Below, in pieces: positions 17,482-26,667 of a stretch of DNA of 58,625 nt (position 1 is the stretch's first letter; every line of letters starts with the position of its first letter). The stretch is from Acidovorax sp. SRB_14. GTDB lineage: Bacteria; Pseudomonadota; Gammaproteobacteria; Burkholderiales; Burkholderiaceae_C. Below the pieces are notes generated by a model. It did not search any database. It saw only the letters and a list, made by a program, of their open reading frames with translations, and was not told where the DNA came from. The position numbers and the translations under genes were made by a program. The stretch is from NCBI RefSeq assembly GCF_012932145.1, contig NZ_MWOK01000018.1:1-58625 (forward strand), given 5' to 3'.

Positions 17482-18064
17482 TCTGGCCATCTTTCAGACC
17501 TTGAACGCCGGCCTGGACACGCCTGCCGGCGTGGTCACACTGGCGCGTTGGGTTTCGCAGGTCGGCCCGGCAGCGATCGGCGCCTTGATTGCCGCCAGCC
17601 TGGTCGGCAAGCAGCACCGCGGCCCGCCTTGGCGCACCCTGATCGTGTGCCTGATGGCACTGCTCCTCACGTGGTGCGCCGTGCGTGGAATACGCGACTG
17701 GTTTCCCGTCTCCCGGCCCGCGCAGCTGGGCCTGGGGTTTCAGTGGATCAAGCAAGGCGCGCGCCCGGGGTTCCCCAGCATGCACGCGGCCACGTCCTTT
17801 GCCCTGGCGCAGGGCCTGCTGCTGTGCAGCCAGCGCGCCCTGGGATGGACCGCATGGTTGGTTGCCGGCGCCGTGGCCTGGAGCCGGGTGTGCCTGGGCG
17901 TCCATTTCCCTTCGGACGTGCTCGCCGGCCTGCTGGTCGGCACGGCCATTGCGTCGTTGGTCGCGCTGGCCGCGCGGGCCGGCGGGGCTGCCGCGGTCAG
18001 CTGGCGCGGCAGATTTTCAGCATATTGGTCCCACCCGGCGCGCCCATGGGCTCCCCGCATGTGA
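17468..18064 (+). CDS. PAP2-family phosphatase (second of pair)
   Basis: A 198-residue membrane protein with canonical PAP2 motifs: R76-x6-R83P84, PSMH (103-106) and SR (139-140)...H146...D150. This layout resembles undecaprenyl-pyrophosphatase or PgpB-like enzymes of the BcrC type. The start overlaps the preceding PAP2 gene by 14 nt, so both are probably one transcript under the GTTAAG box. The last 22 codons run into the 3' end of the convergent pyk gene (68-bp overlap), and this basic tail is not part of the PAP2 fold. Confidence 0.82.
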   Translation: MLPLDLAIFQTLNAGLDTPAGVVTLARWVSQVGPAAIGALIAASLVGKQHRGPPWRTLIVCLMALLLTWCAVRGIRDWFPVSRPAQLGLGFQWIKQGARPGFPSMHAATSFALAQGLLLCSQRALGWTAWLVAGAVAWSRVCLGVHFPSDVLAGLLVGTAIASLVALAARAGGAAAVSWRGRFSAYWSHPARPWAPRM

Positions 18065-19433
18065 TGGCGTAGACGTCTCCCGTGTTCACGATGCCGCGCG
18101 CCTTGAGGTGTCCTTCGGCCTGCTCCAGGGCCGTGTCGCGGTCGGCACTGGTGTCCATGAGCAGCGGCCGGACATTGCGGAACAAGGCCATGCGCCGCTG
18201 CGTGGTCACCTTGGGGGTGAGCGCATAGATCGGAATATGGATGCGGTGGCGGCTCATCCACAGCGCGGTGGAGCCGCTCTCGGTCATGGCCACAATCGCC
18301 TTGGCACCCAGATGGTGCGCCGTGAACAAGGCCCCCATGGCAATCGACTGGTCGATGCGCCCGAACGTCCGGCCGGTGAAGTCGGCGTCCAGCTCCACAT
18401 CCTCGGCCGATTCGGCCGCGGCGCAGATCTTGGCCATCTCCAGCACGGTTTCCAGCGGATACTTGCCCGCCGCCGTCTCGGCGCTGAGCATCACGGCATC
18501 GGTGCCATCGAGCACGGCATTGGCCACGTCGCTCACCTCGGCGCGCGTGGGCACGGGGTTGGTGATCATGCTCTCCATCATCTGCGTGGCGGTGATGACG
18601 ACCTTGTCCATCTCGCGCGCCATGCGGATCATTTTTTTCTGCAGCGCCGGCACCACGGCATTGCCGACCTCGACGGCCAGATCGCCCCGCGCGACCATGA
18701 TGCCGTCGCTGGCGCGCAGGATCTCCTCGAGCCGCGGAATCGCCTCGGCGCGCTCGATCTTGGCGATCAGCCCCGGCTTGTGGCGGTATTCGGCGGCGGC
18801 CACATTGCACAGCTGGCGCGCCATTTCCATGTCGGTGGCGTTCTTGGGAAAGCTCACGGCCACGTAGTCGGCCTGGAAGCTCATCGCCGTGCGGATGTCC
18901 TCCATGTCCTTGGCCGTCAGCGCAGGCGCCGTCAGCCCCCCGCCCTGCTTGTTGATGCCCTTGTTGTTGGACAGCTCGCCGCCGATCTTCACGGTCGTGT
19001 GCACGGCTTCGCCACGCACCGCGTCCACGGTGAGCACGATCAGGCCGTCGTTGAGCAGGAGCACATCGCCAGCGCGCGTGTCGCGCGGCAGTTCCTTGTA
19101 GTCCAGCCCCACACCGTCCACATCGCCCGGCTCGGTGCGCGAGGCATCGAGCACGAACTGCGCGCCCGGCTCCAGCTGGACGCGGCCTTCGGCAAACCGG
19201 CCGACCCGAATTTTGGGGCCTTGCAGATCGGCCATGATCGCCACCTCGCGCCCCGCCCGATGCGCCGCGGCCCGCACCGCGGCCGCGCGGTCGATATGGT
19301 CCTGCGCCTTGCCGTGGCTGAAGTTGAGCCGAACGACATTCACGCCGGCCGCGATCATCCGCTCCAACAACGCCGGGTCGCTGGAGGCGGGGCCCAGGGT
19401 GGCAACGATTTTGGTGGCACGGCGCACTCGCAT
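17997..19433 (-). CDS. pyk: Pyruvate kinase
   Basis: Converts phosphoenolpyruvate and ADP to pyruvate and ATP; 478 residues, complete. N-terminal TKIVATLGPASSDP, RLNFSHG, the Mg2+/K+ site around IAKIERAEAI and MVARGDLAVEVG, and the signature ITATQMMESM are all present. An AGGAG site precedes the ATG at 19433. The 3' end overlaps the convergent PAP2 gene by 68 bp. pgk lies upstream on the same strand, 144 bp away with a strong hairpin in the gap, so lower-glycolysis genes are adjacent but may be separate units. Confidence 0.96.
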   Translation of the reverse strand: MRVRRATKIVATLGPASSDPALLERMIAAGVNVVRLNFSHGKAQDHIDRAAAVRAAAHRAGREVAIMADLQGPKIRVGRFAEGRVQLEPGAQFVLDASRTEPGDVDGVGLDYKELPRDTRAGDVLLLNDGLIVLTVDAVRGEAVHTTVKIGGELSNNKGINKQGGGLTAPALTAKDMEDIRTAMSFQADYVAVSFPKNATDMEMARQLCNVAAAEYRHKPGLIAKIERAEAIPRLEEILRASDGIMVARGDLAVEVGNAVVPALQKKMIRMAREMDKVVITATQMMESMITNPVPTRAEVSDVANAVLDGTDAVMLSAETAAGKYPLETVLEMAKICAAAESAEDVELDADFTGRTFGRIDQSIAMGALFTAHHLGAKAIVAMTESGSTALWMSRHRIHIPIYALTPKVTTQRRMALFRNVRPLLMDTSADRDTALEQAEGHLKARGIVNTGDVYAITCGEPMGAPGGTNMLKICRAS

Positions 19434-19484
19434 CGGAAAACTCCTGTATGTAATCGGGTTTCAATTCTTACATGAAAGCAGTTA

Positions 19485-19511
19485 CAGGCAGGGCCCCGCG
19501 GGTCCTGCCTG
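19485..19511. terminator. 12-bp GC hairpin between pgk and pyk
   Basis: CAGGCAGGGCCC (19485-19496) pairs with GGGTCCTGCCTG (19500-19511) over a 3-nt loop, with one G-T wobble. It lies 66 bp after the pgk stop. No T-run follows; it could be a Rho-assisted end or an mRNA-stabilising structure. Confidence 0.4.
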
Positions 19512-19577
19512 CCGGCCTTTGCCACCGGATGTGGAGCGGCGCGGCACCGAAGGCCGCGCCCTGCACCACGGCAGGCG

Positions 19578-20777
19578 TCAACCGCCTGCCCCAGCGCGCT
19601 TTTCGAGGATCTCGAACGCCGGGAGCTGTTTGCCTTCCAACACCTCGAGAAAGGCGCCGCCGCCGGTGGAGATGTAGCCCACCTGCTTTTCGATGCCGTA
19701 CTTGGCGATGGCCGCCAGCGTATCGCCGCCACCGGCAATGCTGAACGCCTCGGACTCTGCGATGGCATGGGCAAGGGTGCGCGTGCCGTTTTCAAACGCC
19801 GGAAATTCGAACACCCCGACGGGACCGTTCCAGACGATAGTGCCTGCGGACTTGAGCTGCACCGCCAGGCGCGCTGCGGTGTCGGGGCCGATGTCCAGAA
19901 TCAGATCGTCTTCCTCGACGGCGGTGGCCGCCTTCACGGTGGCCACGGCATCGGCGGCAAACGCCTTGGCCGTGACCACGTCGGTGGGAATCGGCACCGC
20001 GGCGCCGCGCGCCTTCATGGCATCGATCACCGCACGGGCCTCGGCCACCAGGCCGGGTTCGGCCAGGCTCTTGCCGATCGGCAGGCCGGCCGCCAGCATG
20101 AAGGTGTTCGCAATGCCGCCGCCGACGATCAACCGGTCGACATTCTTGGCCAGGCTCTGCAGGATGGTGAGCTTGGTCGAGACCTTGGAGCCGGCCACGA
20201 TGGCGACCAGCGGGCGCTTGGGGTGCGCCAGCGCCTGGGTCAGCGCGTCGATTTCGGCCGCCAGCAGCGGGCCGGCGCACGCGATGGGGGCGTACTGGGC
20301 AATGCCGTAGGTCGTGCCTTCGGCGCGGTGCGCCGTGCCAAAGGCGTCGTTGACGAAGATGTCGCACAGCGCCGCCAGCTTGCGCGCCAGGGCTTCGCTG
20401 TTTTTCTTTTCACCCACGTTGGCGCGGCAGTTCTCCAGCAGCACGACCTCGCCGGGCTGCACCTGCACGCCATCGACCCAGTGCGCCAACAGCGGCACCG
20501 GGCGCCCCAGCAGCTCGGACAGGCGCTGCGCCACCGCGGCCAGGGAGTCTTCGGGCTTGAACTCGCCCTCGGTGGGGCGGCCCAGGTGGCTGGTGACCAT
20601 CACGGCGGCGCCCGCGTCGAGCGCCATCTGGATGCAGGGCACGGAGGCGCGGATGCGCGTGTCCTCGGTGATGCGGCCCTGGCCGTCCAGTGGCACGTTC
20701 AGGTCGGCACGGATGAACACGCGCTGGCCACGGGCTTGGCCCTGGGCGCACAGGTCGGAAAAGCGAAGGATATTCAT
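19578..20777 (-). CDS. pgk: Phosphoglycerate kinase
   Basis: Reversible phosphotransfer between 1,3-bisphosphoglycerate and ADP; 399 residues. Seen: [12 protein letters not shown] (substrate site), [20 protein letters not shown], the hinge [11 protein letters not shown], and the nucleotide site [20 protein letters not shown] and [11 protein letters not shown]. The second segment usually reads LLENVRF, and LLENCRAN is the form common in betaproteobacteria. The ATG at 20777 (MNILRFSDL) is chosen; an upstream in-frame ATG at 20822 falls inside a TACAAT -10-like hexamer (minus strand, 20826-20821) and is not credible. Confidence 0.96.
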   Translation of the reverse strand: MNILRFSDLCAQGQARGQRVFIRADLNVPLDGQGRITEDTRIRASVPCIQMALDAGAAVMVTSHLGRPTEGEFKPEDSLAAVAQRLSELLGRPVPLLAHWVDGVQVQPGEVVLLENCRANVGEKKNSEALARKLAALCDIFVNDAFGTAHRAEGTTYGIAQYAPIACAGPLLAAEIDALTQALAHPKRPLVAIVAGSKVSTKLTILQSLAKNVDRLIVGGGIANTFMLAAGLPIGKSLAEPGLVAEARAVIDAMKARGAAVPIPTDVVTAKAFAADAVATVKAATAVEEDDLILDIGPDTAARLAVQLKSAGTIVWNGPVGVFEFPAFENGTRTLAHAIAESEAFSIAGGGDTLAAIAKYGIEKQVGYISTGGGAFLEVLEGKQLPAFEILEKRAGAGG

Positions 20778-20853
20778 GGGAAAAGGGGTTCCGGCAGATC
20801 GCGGGTTGAGCAGGGCTGCCATTGTAGGCAGGCGCCCCCGCGCGCCGGTCCGG

Positions 20854-21189
20854 CTACCAGCCCAGCGCGATGTGCAGCGGCAGGTACACCGCCATCCCGA
20901 CCACGATGGTGCCCAGGATGCCGCGGCGCCAGAAATAGTAGGGCGCAGCGCACAGCACGGCCGGCAGGCGCGCGTCCTGCCAGGTGGTGATGAACGCGCC
21001 CTGCGCCATGAGGACCTCGGGTGCGATCACGGCCGTGAGCGCTGCCAGGGGGGCGTACTTGAGCCCGCGTTTGAGCCAGTCGGGCATGGGCAGTTCGCGC
21101 TCGGGCAGCATGAAGAAGGCGCGCGTCAGCAGGGTGATGAGCGCCAGGCCCATGATGGCCAGCAGCGGTCCGAACCAGTCCCCGTTCAT
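20854..21189 (-). CDS. azlD: AzlD-family branched-chain amino acid exporter small subunit
   Basis: Small inner-membrane protein, 111 residues with about four helices (AzlD/YgaH family). It pairs with AzlC to export branched-chain amino acids or analogues. [32 protein letters not shown], abbreviated here to its key [13 protein letters not shown], is the family signature. Its start overlaps the azlC stop by 4 nt. Last gene of the def-fmt-azlCD run. Confidence 0.9.
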   Translation of the reverse strand: MNGDWFGPLLAIMGLALITLLTRAFFMLPERELPMPDWLKRGLKYAPLAALTAVIAPEVLMAQGAFITTWQDARLPAVLCAAPYYFWRRGILGTIVVGMAVYLPLHIALGW

Positions 21190-21998
21190 GGCCGGCCCTC
21201 CTCGCCCAGCGCCACGGTCTCGCGGGCCTGCGCAGGCGGCACTGCCGCGGCCGGCGCAGGGCCGTCCAGGGGCGCGGGCGGCACGGCGTGCGGGCGGCGC
21301 CGGTCCACGGCCTCGACCAGCAGACCGGCGGCCACGGCGGCCGCGATCGCCACCAGGATGTTGAGTTTCAGCGGCAGCGCAAAGGCGGCGATGGCGGCCG
21401 TGGCCGCCACGCCCGTGGCCAGCCAGGTGGCGCGGTCAAACAGCAGCGACAGCAGCACGCCCAGCAAGGCCAGCACCCCCGCGAACCCGAGGCCCCACGA
21501 CAGCGGCACCACGTTGGCCAACAGAATGCCGGCGATCGAGGGCAGCTGCCACGACAGCCAGTTGAGCGAGGCCGCGCCCCAGAAATAGGGCACCTGGCTG
21601 GGCTCCGGCACCGGGTGCGGGTAACGCTTCATGAAGGCCACGAAGATCACGTCGCCGCTGAAATACCCCACCGCCAGGCGCTGGCGCAGCGGCAGGTGCT
21701 GAAAATAGGTGCGCCACATGCTGCTGAAGATCACGAAGCGCAGGTTGACGCACGACGCCGTGAGCCAGACCACCCACAGGGGCGCGCCCGTGGCCAGCAA
21801 GGGGATCACGGCCAGCTGCGCGCTGCCGGCATACACCAGCAGCGACATTGCCAGCGCCAGGGGCACGGACATGCCGCTCTTGACCATGGCAATGCCCGTC
21901 ACCAGTCCCCAGGCACCGACGCCGACCCCCGTGCCCACCATGTCCGACACCCCCAGACGGAAGAAGGGGTCGCGCACGGCGGCGCGCAGCGCCGTCAT
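21186..21998 (-). CDS. azlC: AzlC-family branched-chain amino acid exporter large subunit
   Basis: Inner-membrane permease, 270 residues. [20 protein letters not shown] and [15 protein letters not shown] are typical AzlC segments. The last 50 residues are a proline/alanine-rich cytoplasmic tail ([19 protein letters not shown]) longer than in many homologues. It overlaps fmt by 4 nt upstream and azlD by 4 nt downstream, indicating translational coupling across three genes. Confidence 0.9.
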   Translation of the reverse strand: MTALRAAVRDPFFRLGVSDMVGTGVGVGAWGLVTGIAMVKSGMSVPLALAMSLLVYAGSAQLAVIPLLATGAPLWVVWLTASCVNLRFVIFSSMWRTYFQHLPLRQRLAVGYFSGDVIFVAFMKRYPHPVPEPSQVPYFWGAASLNWLSWQLPSIAGILLANVVPLSWGLGFAGVLALLGVLLSLLFDRATWLATGVAATAAIAAFALPLKLNILVAIAAAVAAGLLVEAVDRRRPHAVPPAPLDGPAPAAAVPPAQARETVALGEEGRP

Positions 21999-22981
21999 GC
22001 CTCCGGCTCGGCCGCGGGGGCATGGCCCAGCAGCATGCCGGGCTGCAGATCGAAGCCGCGCAGGAAGTCGGCCACCGGCAGGCGCTTGCCACCGGCGCGC
22101 TGCAGCACCGTGAGGCGCAGCGCACCTTCGCCGCAGGCCACGGTCACGCCGCCTGCATTGACAGACAAAATCTGCCCATAACGCACGCCTGGCAATCGCT
22201 GATAGCTATCAATTTCGCAGTCCCATACCTTGATCACATCGGCCCCCAGCGTGGTGCTGGCGCCCGGGAACGGGTCAAATGCGCGGATGCGCCGGGCAAT
22301 GGCCTGCGCGGCCTGCGCCCAGTCGATGCTGCTTTCGGACTTGTCGATCTTGTGCGCATAGGTCACGCCCTGCGCCGGCTGCGGCACAGGCTGCAGGCCG
22401 CCGCCGGCGACGCGCTCCAGCGCCTGTACCACCAGGCGCCCGCCGAGCACCGCCAGGCGGTCGTGCAGGGTGGCCGTGGTGTCGGTGGCGGCAATGGCGG
22501 TCTTTTCAAACAGCAGCATGTCGCCCGTGTCCAGGCCCGCATCCATTTGCATGATGGTCACGCCGGTCTCGGGGTCGCCGGCTTCGATGGCCCGGTGGAT
22601 GGGCGCCGCACCGCGCCAGCGCGGCAGCAGGCTGGCGTGGATGTTAAGGCAGCCGCGCGCGGGCAGGTCCAGCACCCATTGCGGCAGGATCAGCCCGTAG
22701 GCGGCCACCACCATGGCGTCGGCGTTCGCGGCCACCAGGGCGGCACGCGCCGCCGCGGCGTCCTCGGGGTATTTGCCATCCAGGCGCAGGCTGCGCGGTT
22801 GCGCGACCGCGATGCCGCGTTCCAGCGCGTATTGCTTGACGGGCGAGGCCTGCAGCTTCATGCCGCGCCCGGCCGGGCGGTCGGGCTGGGTCAGCACCAG
22901 CGGCACGTCAAAGCCCGCCTCGACCAGCCGCTGCAAGGCCACGCGGGCGAAATCGGGGGTGCCGGCAAAGATGATTTTCAT
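21995..22981 (-). CDS. fmt: Methionyl-tRNA formyltransferase
   Basis: Formylates initiator Met-tRNA using 10-formyl-THF. 328 residues, starting [13 protein letters not shown]. The catalytic region [18 protein letters not shown] and [17 protein letters not shown] are present, followed by the C-terminal OB-like tRNA-binding domain. Residues about 255-272 ([17 protein letters not shown]) are encoded across a degraded copy of the dispersed repeat (22164-22218), read in frame. It is 24 bp downstream of the lipoprotein gene and two genes from def, whose product removes the formyl group that Fmt adds. Confidence 0.96.
   Translation of the reverse strand: MKIIFAGTPDFARVALQRLVEAGFDVPLVLTQPDRPAGRGMKLQASPVKQYALERGIAVAQPRSLRLDGKYPEDAAAARAALVAANADAMVVAAYGLILPQWVLDLPARGCLNIHASLLPRWRGAAPIHRAIEAGDPETGVTIMQMDAGLDTGDMLLFEKTAIAATDTTATLHDRLAVLGGRLVVQALERVAGGGLQPVPQPAQGVTYAHKIDKSESSIDWAQAAQAIARRIRAFDPFPGASTTLGADVIKVWDCEIDSYQRLPGVRYGQILSVNAGGVTVACGEGALRLTVLQRAGGKRLPVADFLRGFDLQPGMLLGHAPAAEPEA
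22164..22218 (+). repeat. Dispersed repeat copy 3 (degenerate), inside fmt
   Basis: The segment reads GGCAATCGCTGATAGCTATC followed by AATTTC, matching the AAGCGCTGATAGCTATCAA end of the repeat, with a less clear left arm. It lies within the fmt coding sequence at the junction to the C-terminal domain. Confidence 0.45.
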
Positions 22982-23005
22982 GGGCGGGGGCACAGCACGC
23001 CGGTC

Positions 23006-23512
23006 TCAGGGCATGCGGTCATCGCTGGGCACAGGCTCGTCGGTGAACATCACCAGGCGCACGACACCACTGCGGTCAATGTGGATGTGGGCCTGGCGGC
23101 GCGTGGAAAAGTCGTCGAGGAAGCGGTAGGTCCAGATGTCGCCGTCAAAACGTGCGACGCGCTCGACCAGCATGGGCCGACCAAAGGTGCGCTGCACATC
23201 GGCCAGGGTCCACTGCCCCGGCACCACCGCGGACAGCTTGGCAAACGTGAGCACCTGCTCCTTGCGCACCAGGCGTCCGCCGGCATCGAAGTCCAAATGA
23301 AACGCCTGGTAGCCCGCGGGCTGCGTGGTGTAGAGCAGGCGCTCGCCACCGCCCGCCAGAGGCGAAATGCCGGCCGGCGCCCCCAAGCGCGCCACCACCT
23401 CGGCGCGGCTTGCGCCGGGGCGCTCAAAGTCGGGAGACGCGCACGCGGCCAGCAGCAGCGCCAGGGCCGTGGCGGCCAGGGCGCGCAACGAGGAGCGTGC
23501 GCGCGGGCTCAT
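23006..23512 (-). CDS. BamE/SmpA-like lipoprotein
   Basis: A 168-residue lipoprotein: basic N-terminus, hydrophobic stretch and lipobox LLAAC, with the modified Cys near residue 24. The mature part begins with a BamE/SmpA/OmlA-like motif ([16 protein letters not shown]), followed by a second similar unit ([19 protein letters not shown]), so it may hold two BamE-like folds. True BamE is a subunit of the outer-membrane beta-barrel machinery; this protein is a paralogue-like relative and its partner is unknown. It overlaps def by 4 nt and precedes fmt by 24 bp. Confidence 0.78.
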   Translation of the reverse strand: MSPRARSSLRALAATALALLLAACASPDFERPGASRAEVVARLGAPAGISPLAGGGERLLYTTQPAGYQAFHLDFDAGGRLVRKEQVLTFAKLSAVVPGQWTLADVQRTFGRPMLVERVARFDGDIWTYRFLDDFSTRRQAHIHIDRSGVVRLVMFTDEPVPSDDRMP

Positions 23513-24018
23513 GCGCGGGCCTCGCGTTGCGCCTTGACCATCTTGGTCTTGATGCGGTTGCGCTTGAGCGGTGAGAGGTATTCGACGAACACCTTGCCCA
23601 GCAGGTGGTCCATTTCATGCTGCAGGCACACCGCCAGCAGGCCCTCGGCCTCGATCGTGCGCGGCTGGCCCTCGCCGTCGAGCGCGCGCACATGCACGGC
23701 GGCGGAGCGCTCCACGCCGTCGTAGATGCCGGGCACCGACAGGCAGCCCTCGTCGCCCACGACCTTCTCGGCGCTGGCCCAGACGATTTCGGGGTTGATG
23801 ATGACCAGGGGCTGATCGCGCTCTTCAGAGACATCGATCACGACCACCCGCTCGTGCACATCCACCTGGGTGGCGGCCAGGCCGATGCCATGGGCGTCGT
23901 ACATGGTGGCCAGCATGTCGGAGACCAGCAGGCGGATGCGCTCGTCCACCACCTGCACCGGGCGGGCCACGGTGTGCAGGCGGGGATCGGGATAACAAAG
24001 AATGGGAAGAATTGCCAT
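23509..24018 (-). CDS. def: Peptide deformylase
   Basis: Removes the N-formyl group from nascent proteins. 169 residues with all three motifs: GIGLAATQ (44-51), EGCLSVP (90-96; metal-ligand Cys) and QHEMDH (133-138; metal-ligand His residues and catalytic Glu). First gene of the def-lipoprotein-fmt-azlC-azlD run. No clear Shine-Dalgarno precedes the ATG at 24018. It is divergent from the LysM-protein gene with 179 bp between them. Confidence 0.96.
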   Translation of the reverse strand: MAILPILCYPDPRLHTVARPVQVVDERIRLLVSDMLATMYDAHGIGLAATQVDVHERVVVIDVSEERDQPLVIINPEIVWASAEKVVGDEGCLSVPGIYDGVERSAAVHVRALDGEGQPRTIEAEGLLAVCLQHEMDHLLGKVFVEYLSPLKRNRIKTKMVKAQREARA

Positions 24019-24197
24019 GGCGACCAGAAAAAGCTGTCGCTATTTTCGCCACTTTTACCGCCCTATGCAGCCTGCGTCGCCATTAATCATTGCCCAATCA
24101 AGGGCTTGCGCAGAGAATCCCTGGTGGTTTGTCACGTATACAGCTGCTCCAACCGGCACCCGGGACGCGAGCGGCGCCAGCGAGGGGGCGTTCAGCA

Positions 24198-25412
24198 ATG
24201 CATCAAAAAAATAACGACACGGCGGCGTTTCGCCGCGCGCAGCGGGCCACCGTGGGCGCACTGACCTTGCTTGCCGCAGCCACTCTGGCCGCGCCACTGC
24301 AGGCCCAGACCTTTCCGGTCACCGCCGACCAGCGTGCCACGGCCCAGCAGGTCGCGCACCAGGGCATTCCCCTCAGCGAACTCGCACCCCAGGCCCCGGA
24401 CCGCTACGTCGTCCAGCGCGGCGATACCCTGTGGGGCATTTCGGGCCTGTACCTGCGGCGGCCCTGGCGCTGGCCCGAGCTGTGGGGCATGAACCTGCAG
24501 GCCATTCCCAACCCGCACCTGATCTTCCCGGGCCAGACGCTGTACCTGGAAAAGCGCGGCGGCTACGCCCGTCTGAGCACCCTCGCGGCAGGAACGCCCG
24601 AAACCGTGCGCGTGTCACCGCGCACGCGCAGCGACAGCCTGTCCGATTCCGCGCTGCCCACGCTGCAGCCCCACCTGATCGAGCCCTTCCTGGTCGAGCC
24701 CCTGGTGGTCGATGCGCAAACGCTGGAGCATGCGCCGCGCATTGTCGCCACCGTCGACCAGCGCGTGCTCATGAGCAGCGGTGACCGCGCCTATGCGCGC
24801 GGCACGGCCGCCGCGCCGCTGCGGGTGGCGGCCGGCGTGCCGCGCTTTTACCGCATCTTCCGCAACGCGGTGGCCCTCCAAGACCCGCTGAGCGGCGAGG
24901 TGCTGGGCTACGAGGCCCAGTACCTGGGGCAGGCGGAACTGGTGCGCAGCGAGACCGAGGCGCCGGCCGCGGACGGCAAGGCAACCGAACAAGTTCCGGC
25001 CACCGTCGACATCCGCGCCAGCAAGGAAGAAGTCCGCGCGGGCGACCGGCTTCTGCCCGCACCCGCCCGCGCCTTCTCCAGCTACACGCCCCGCGCCCCG
25101 CAAGGCGCTGTTGACGCGCGCGTGGTGTCCATCTATGGCAGCACCGCCGTCGCGAACGCGGCGCAGAACCAGGTCATCGCCATCAACCGCGGTGAGCGCG
25201 ACGGCATGGAATCGGGCCACGTACTGAACCTGCTCACCCAGGGCGAGCGCCTCAAGGACCGCACCGACCCGGCAAAAGCCATCATCCAGCTGCCCAGCGA
25301 GAGCAATGGCATGGCCATGGTGTTCCGCACCTTTGACCGCGTCTCTTACGCGCTGATTCTGGACGTGCGCAACACCGTGCGCGTGGGCGACCGGCTCGTC
25401 AATCCGCGCTGA
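24198..25412 (+). CDS. Secreted LysM-domain protein
   Basis: A 404-residue exported protein. Signal peptide 1-37 (hydrophobic core then PLQA-QTF) and one LysM domain at about 69-117 (YVVQRGDTLWGISGLYLRRPWRWPELWGMN, shown by key YVVQRGDTLWGIS). The rest (120-404) is the long region typical of the betaproteobacterial LysM protein encoded beside dprA, probably a periplasmic peptidoglycan-binding or assembly factor; no catalytic motif is visible. GAGGGGG precedes the ATG at 24198. dprA follows 33 bp later, so they are likely co-transcribed. Confidence 0.88.
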   Translation: MHQKNNDTAAFRRAQRATVGALTLLAAATLAAPLQAQTFPVTADQRATAQQVAHQGIPLSELAPQAPDRYVVQRGDTLWGISGLYLRRPWRWPELWGMNLQAIPNPHLIFPGQTLYLEKRGGYARLSTLAAGTPETVRVSPRTRSDSLSDSALPTLQPHLIEPFLVEPLVVDAQTLEHAPRIVATVDQRVLMSSGDRAYARGTAAAPLRVAAGVPRFYRIFRNAVALQDPLSGEVLGYEAQYLGQAELVRSETEAPAADGKATEQVPATVDIRASKEEVRAGDRLLPAPARAFSSYTPRAPQGAVDARVVSIYGSTAVANAAQNQVIAINRGERDGMESGHVLNLLTQGERLKDRTDPAKAIIQLPSESNGMAMVFRTFDRVSYALILDVRNTVRVGDRLVNPR

Positions 25413-25445
25413 ACCGGACCGGCTGAAGTGGTGGTGCCCTGCGAC

Positions 25446-26633
25446 ATGGCTCCCTCTTCGGCGGCCTCCCTGCCGCTGGAGCGCGATGAACTCGCTGCGT
25501 GGCTGAGGCTGACCCTGACGCCCGGCGTGGGCGACGCGGCGGCGCGCCGCCTGCTGGGCACGTTCGGGCTGCCGCAGCGCATTTTTGGGCAGTCCGGCCA
25601 AGCCCTGCAGCAGTGCGTGACACCGGCCCAGGCACACGCGCTGCTGCGCGAACCCGATGGCCTGCCGGCCTTGGTGGAAACCACCTGGCAATGGCTGCAC
25701 ACCGCACCCGCTGCCGGGCCCGCGCGCGCCATCGTGGCGCTGGGCGATCCGCGCTTCCCGCGCCTGCTGCTGGAAACGCAGGACCCGCCGCTGCTGCTCT
25801 ACCTGCTGGGCCCGGACCGCTTCATCGGCCCCCAGGGCTCTCCCTTTCCCGCGCACCACTGCCTGGCCATGGTGGGCAGCCGCAACCCCACGGCCCAAGG
25901 GCAGGAAAACGCGCGGCAGTTCGCCCGCGCCCTGCGTGCGAGCGGGCTGGTCATTGTCTCGGGACTCGCGCTGGGCGTGGACGCGGCCGCCCACGAAGGC
26001 GCACTGGAGGCCTCCACCGACGCCGATCCCATGCCCGCCACCGTGGCGGTCGTAGGCACCGGCCTGGACCGCGTCTATCCGCGCCGCCACCTCGATCTGG
26101 CCCACCGCATCGCCGCGCGGGGCGTGCTGGTGAGCGAATACCCGCTGGGCACAGCGCCGCTGCCAGGCAACTTCCCCAAGCGCAACCGCATCATTGCCGG
26201 GCTGTCCCTGGGCACCTTGGTGGTGGAGGCTGCCACGGCCTCGGGCTCGCTGATCACGGCCCGGCTGGCGGCAGAACAGGGGCGCGAGGTGTTTGCCATC
26301 CCCGGCTCCATCCACGCTCCGCAGTCGCGCGGCTGCCACGCCCTGCTCCGGCAAGGCGCCAAGCTCGTGGAATCGGCCCAAGATGTGCTCGAAGAACTGC
26401 GGCTGGCACCGCCGCCCCCGGCCGCCGAGGCCTGCCCGCTCCCCGAGGAGGTGCAGGAGCCCGACAGTCCGCTGCTGCGCGCGCTGGGGTTTGACCCTGT
26501 CGGCCTGGACGCGCTGCAGGCGCGCACCGGGCTCGATACGGCGACGCTGCAGGTCCAGCTGCTGGACCTCGAACTGGCGGGCGTGGTGGCGCGTTTGCCC
26601 GGGGCCTTGTTCCAGCGTTTGGCACGGGCCTGA
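25446..26633 (+). CDS. dprA: DNA-processing protein DprA (Smf)
   Basis: Binds incoming single-stranded DNA and loads RecA during natural transformation. 395 residues: a SAM-like N-terminal helical region (LRLTLTPGVGDAAARRLL), then the Rossmann core with VGSRNPTAQG, SGLALGVDAAAH, VVGTGLDRVYPRRH, FPKRNRIIAGLS and PGSIHAPQSRGCHALLRQGA, and a C-terminal winged-helix (DLEL..GVVARLPG). Start taken at the ATG 25446; GTG codons from 25428 are alternatives. Downstream of the LysM gene, convergent with the DUF1631 gene. Confidence 0.94.
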   Translation: MAPSSAASLPLERDELAAWLRLTLTPGVGDAAARRLLGTFGLPQRIFGQSGQALQQCVTPAQAHALLREPDGLPALVETTWQWLHTAPAAGPARAIVALGDPRFPRLLLETQDPPLLLYLLGPDRFIGPQGSPFPAHHCLAMVGSRNPTAQGQENARQFARALRASGLVIVSGLALGVDAAAHEGALEASTDADPMPATVAVVGTGLDRVYPRRHLDLAHRIAARGVLVSEYPLGTAPLPGNFPKRNRIIAGLSLGTLVVEAATASGSLITARLAAEQGREVFAIPGSIHAPQSRGCHALLRQGAKLVESAQDVLEELRLAPPPPAAEACPLPEEVQEPDSPLLRALGFDPVGLDALQARTGLDTATLQVQLLDLELAGVVARLPGALFQRLARA

Positions 26634-26634
26634 A

Positions 26635-26666
26635 GGCAGCGCCGCAGCCCGGCGGTGGCGCCTGCC
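26635..26666. terminator. Bidirectional hairpin between convergent dprA and DUF1631 gene
   Basis: GGCA-GCGCC (26635-26643) pairs with GGCGC and TGCC (26657-26666, one bulged C). It fills the 34-bp gap between the two stop codons and could end transcription from both sides; no T-run is present. Confidence 0.35.
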
Positions 26667-26667
26667 C

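Noticed and set aside
20778-20822. Upstream ATG for pgk
   Set aside because: It lies inside a TACAAT -10-like hexamer and adds residues absent from the family; the ATG at 20777 gives the standard N-terminus.
24090-24197. Upstream in-frame extension of the LysM gene
   Set aside because: It would place the signal peptide in the interior; the ATG at 24198 has a good GAGGGGG site and gives a proper signal peptide.
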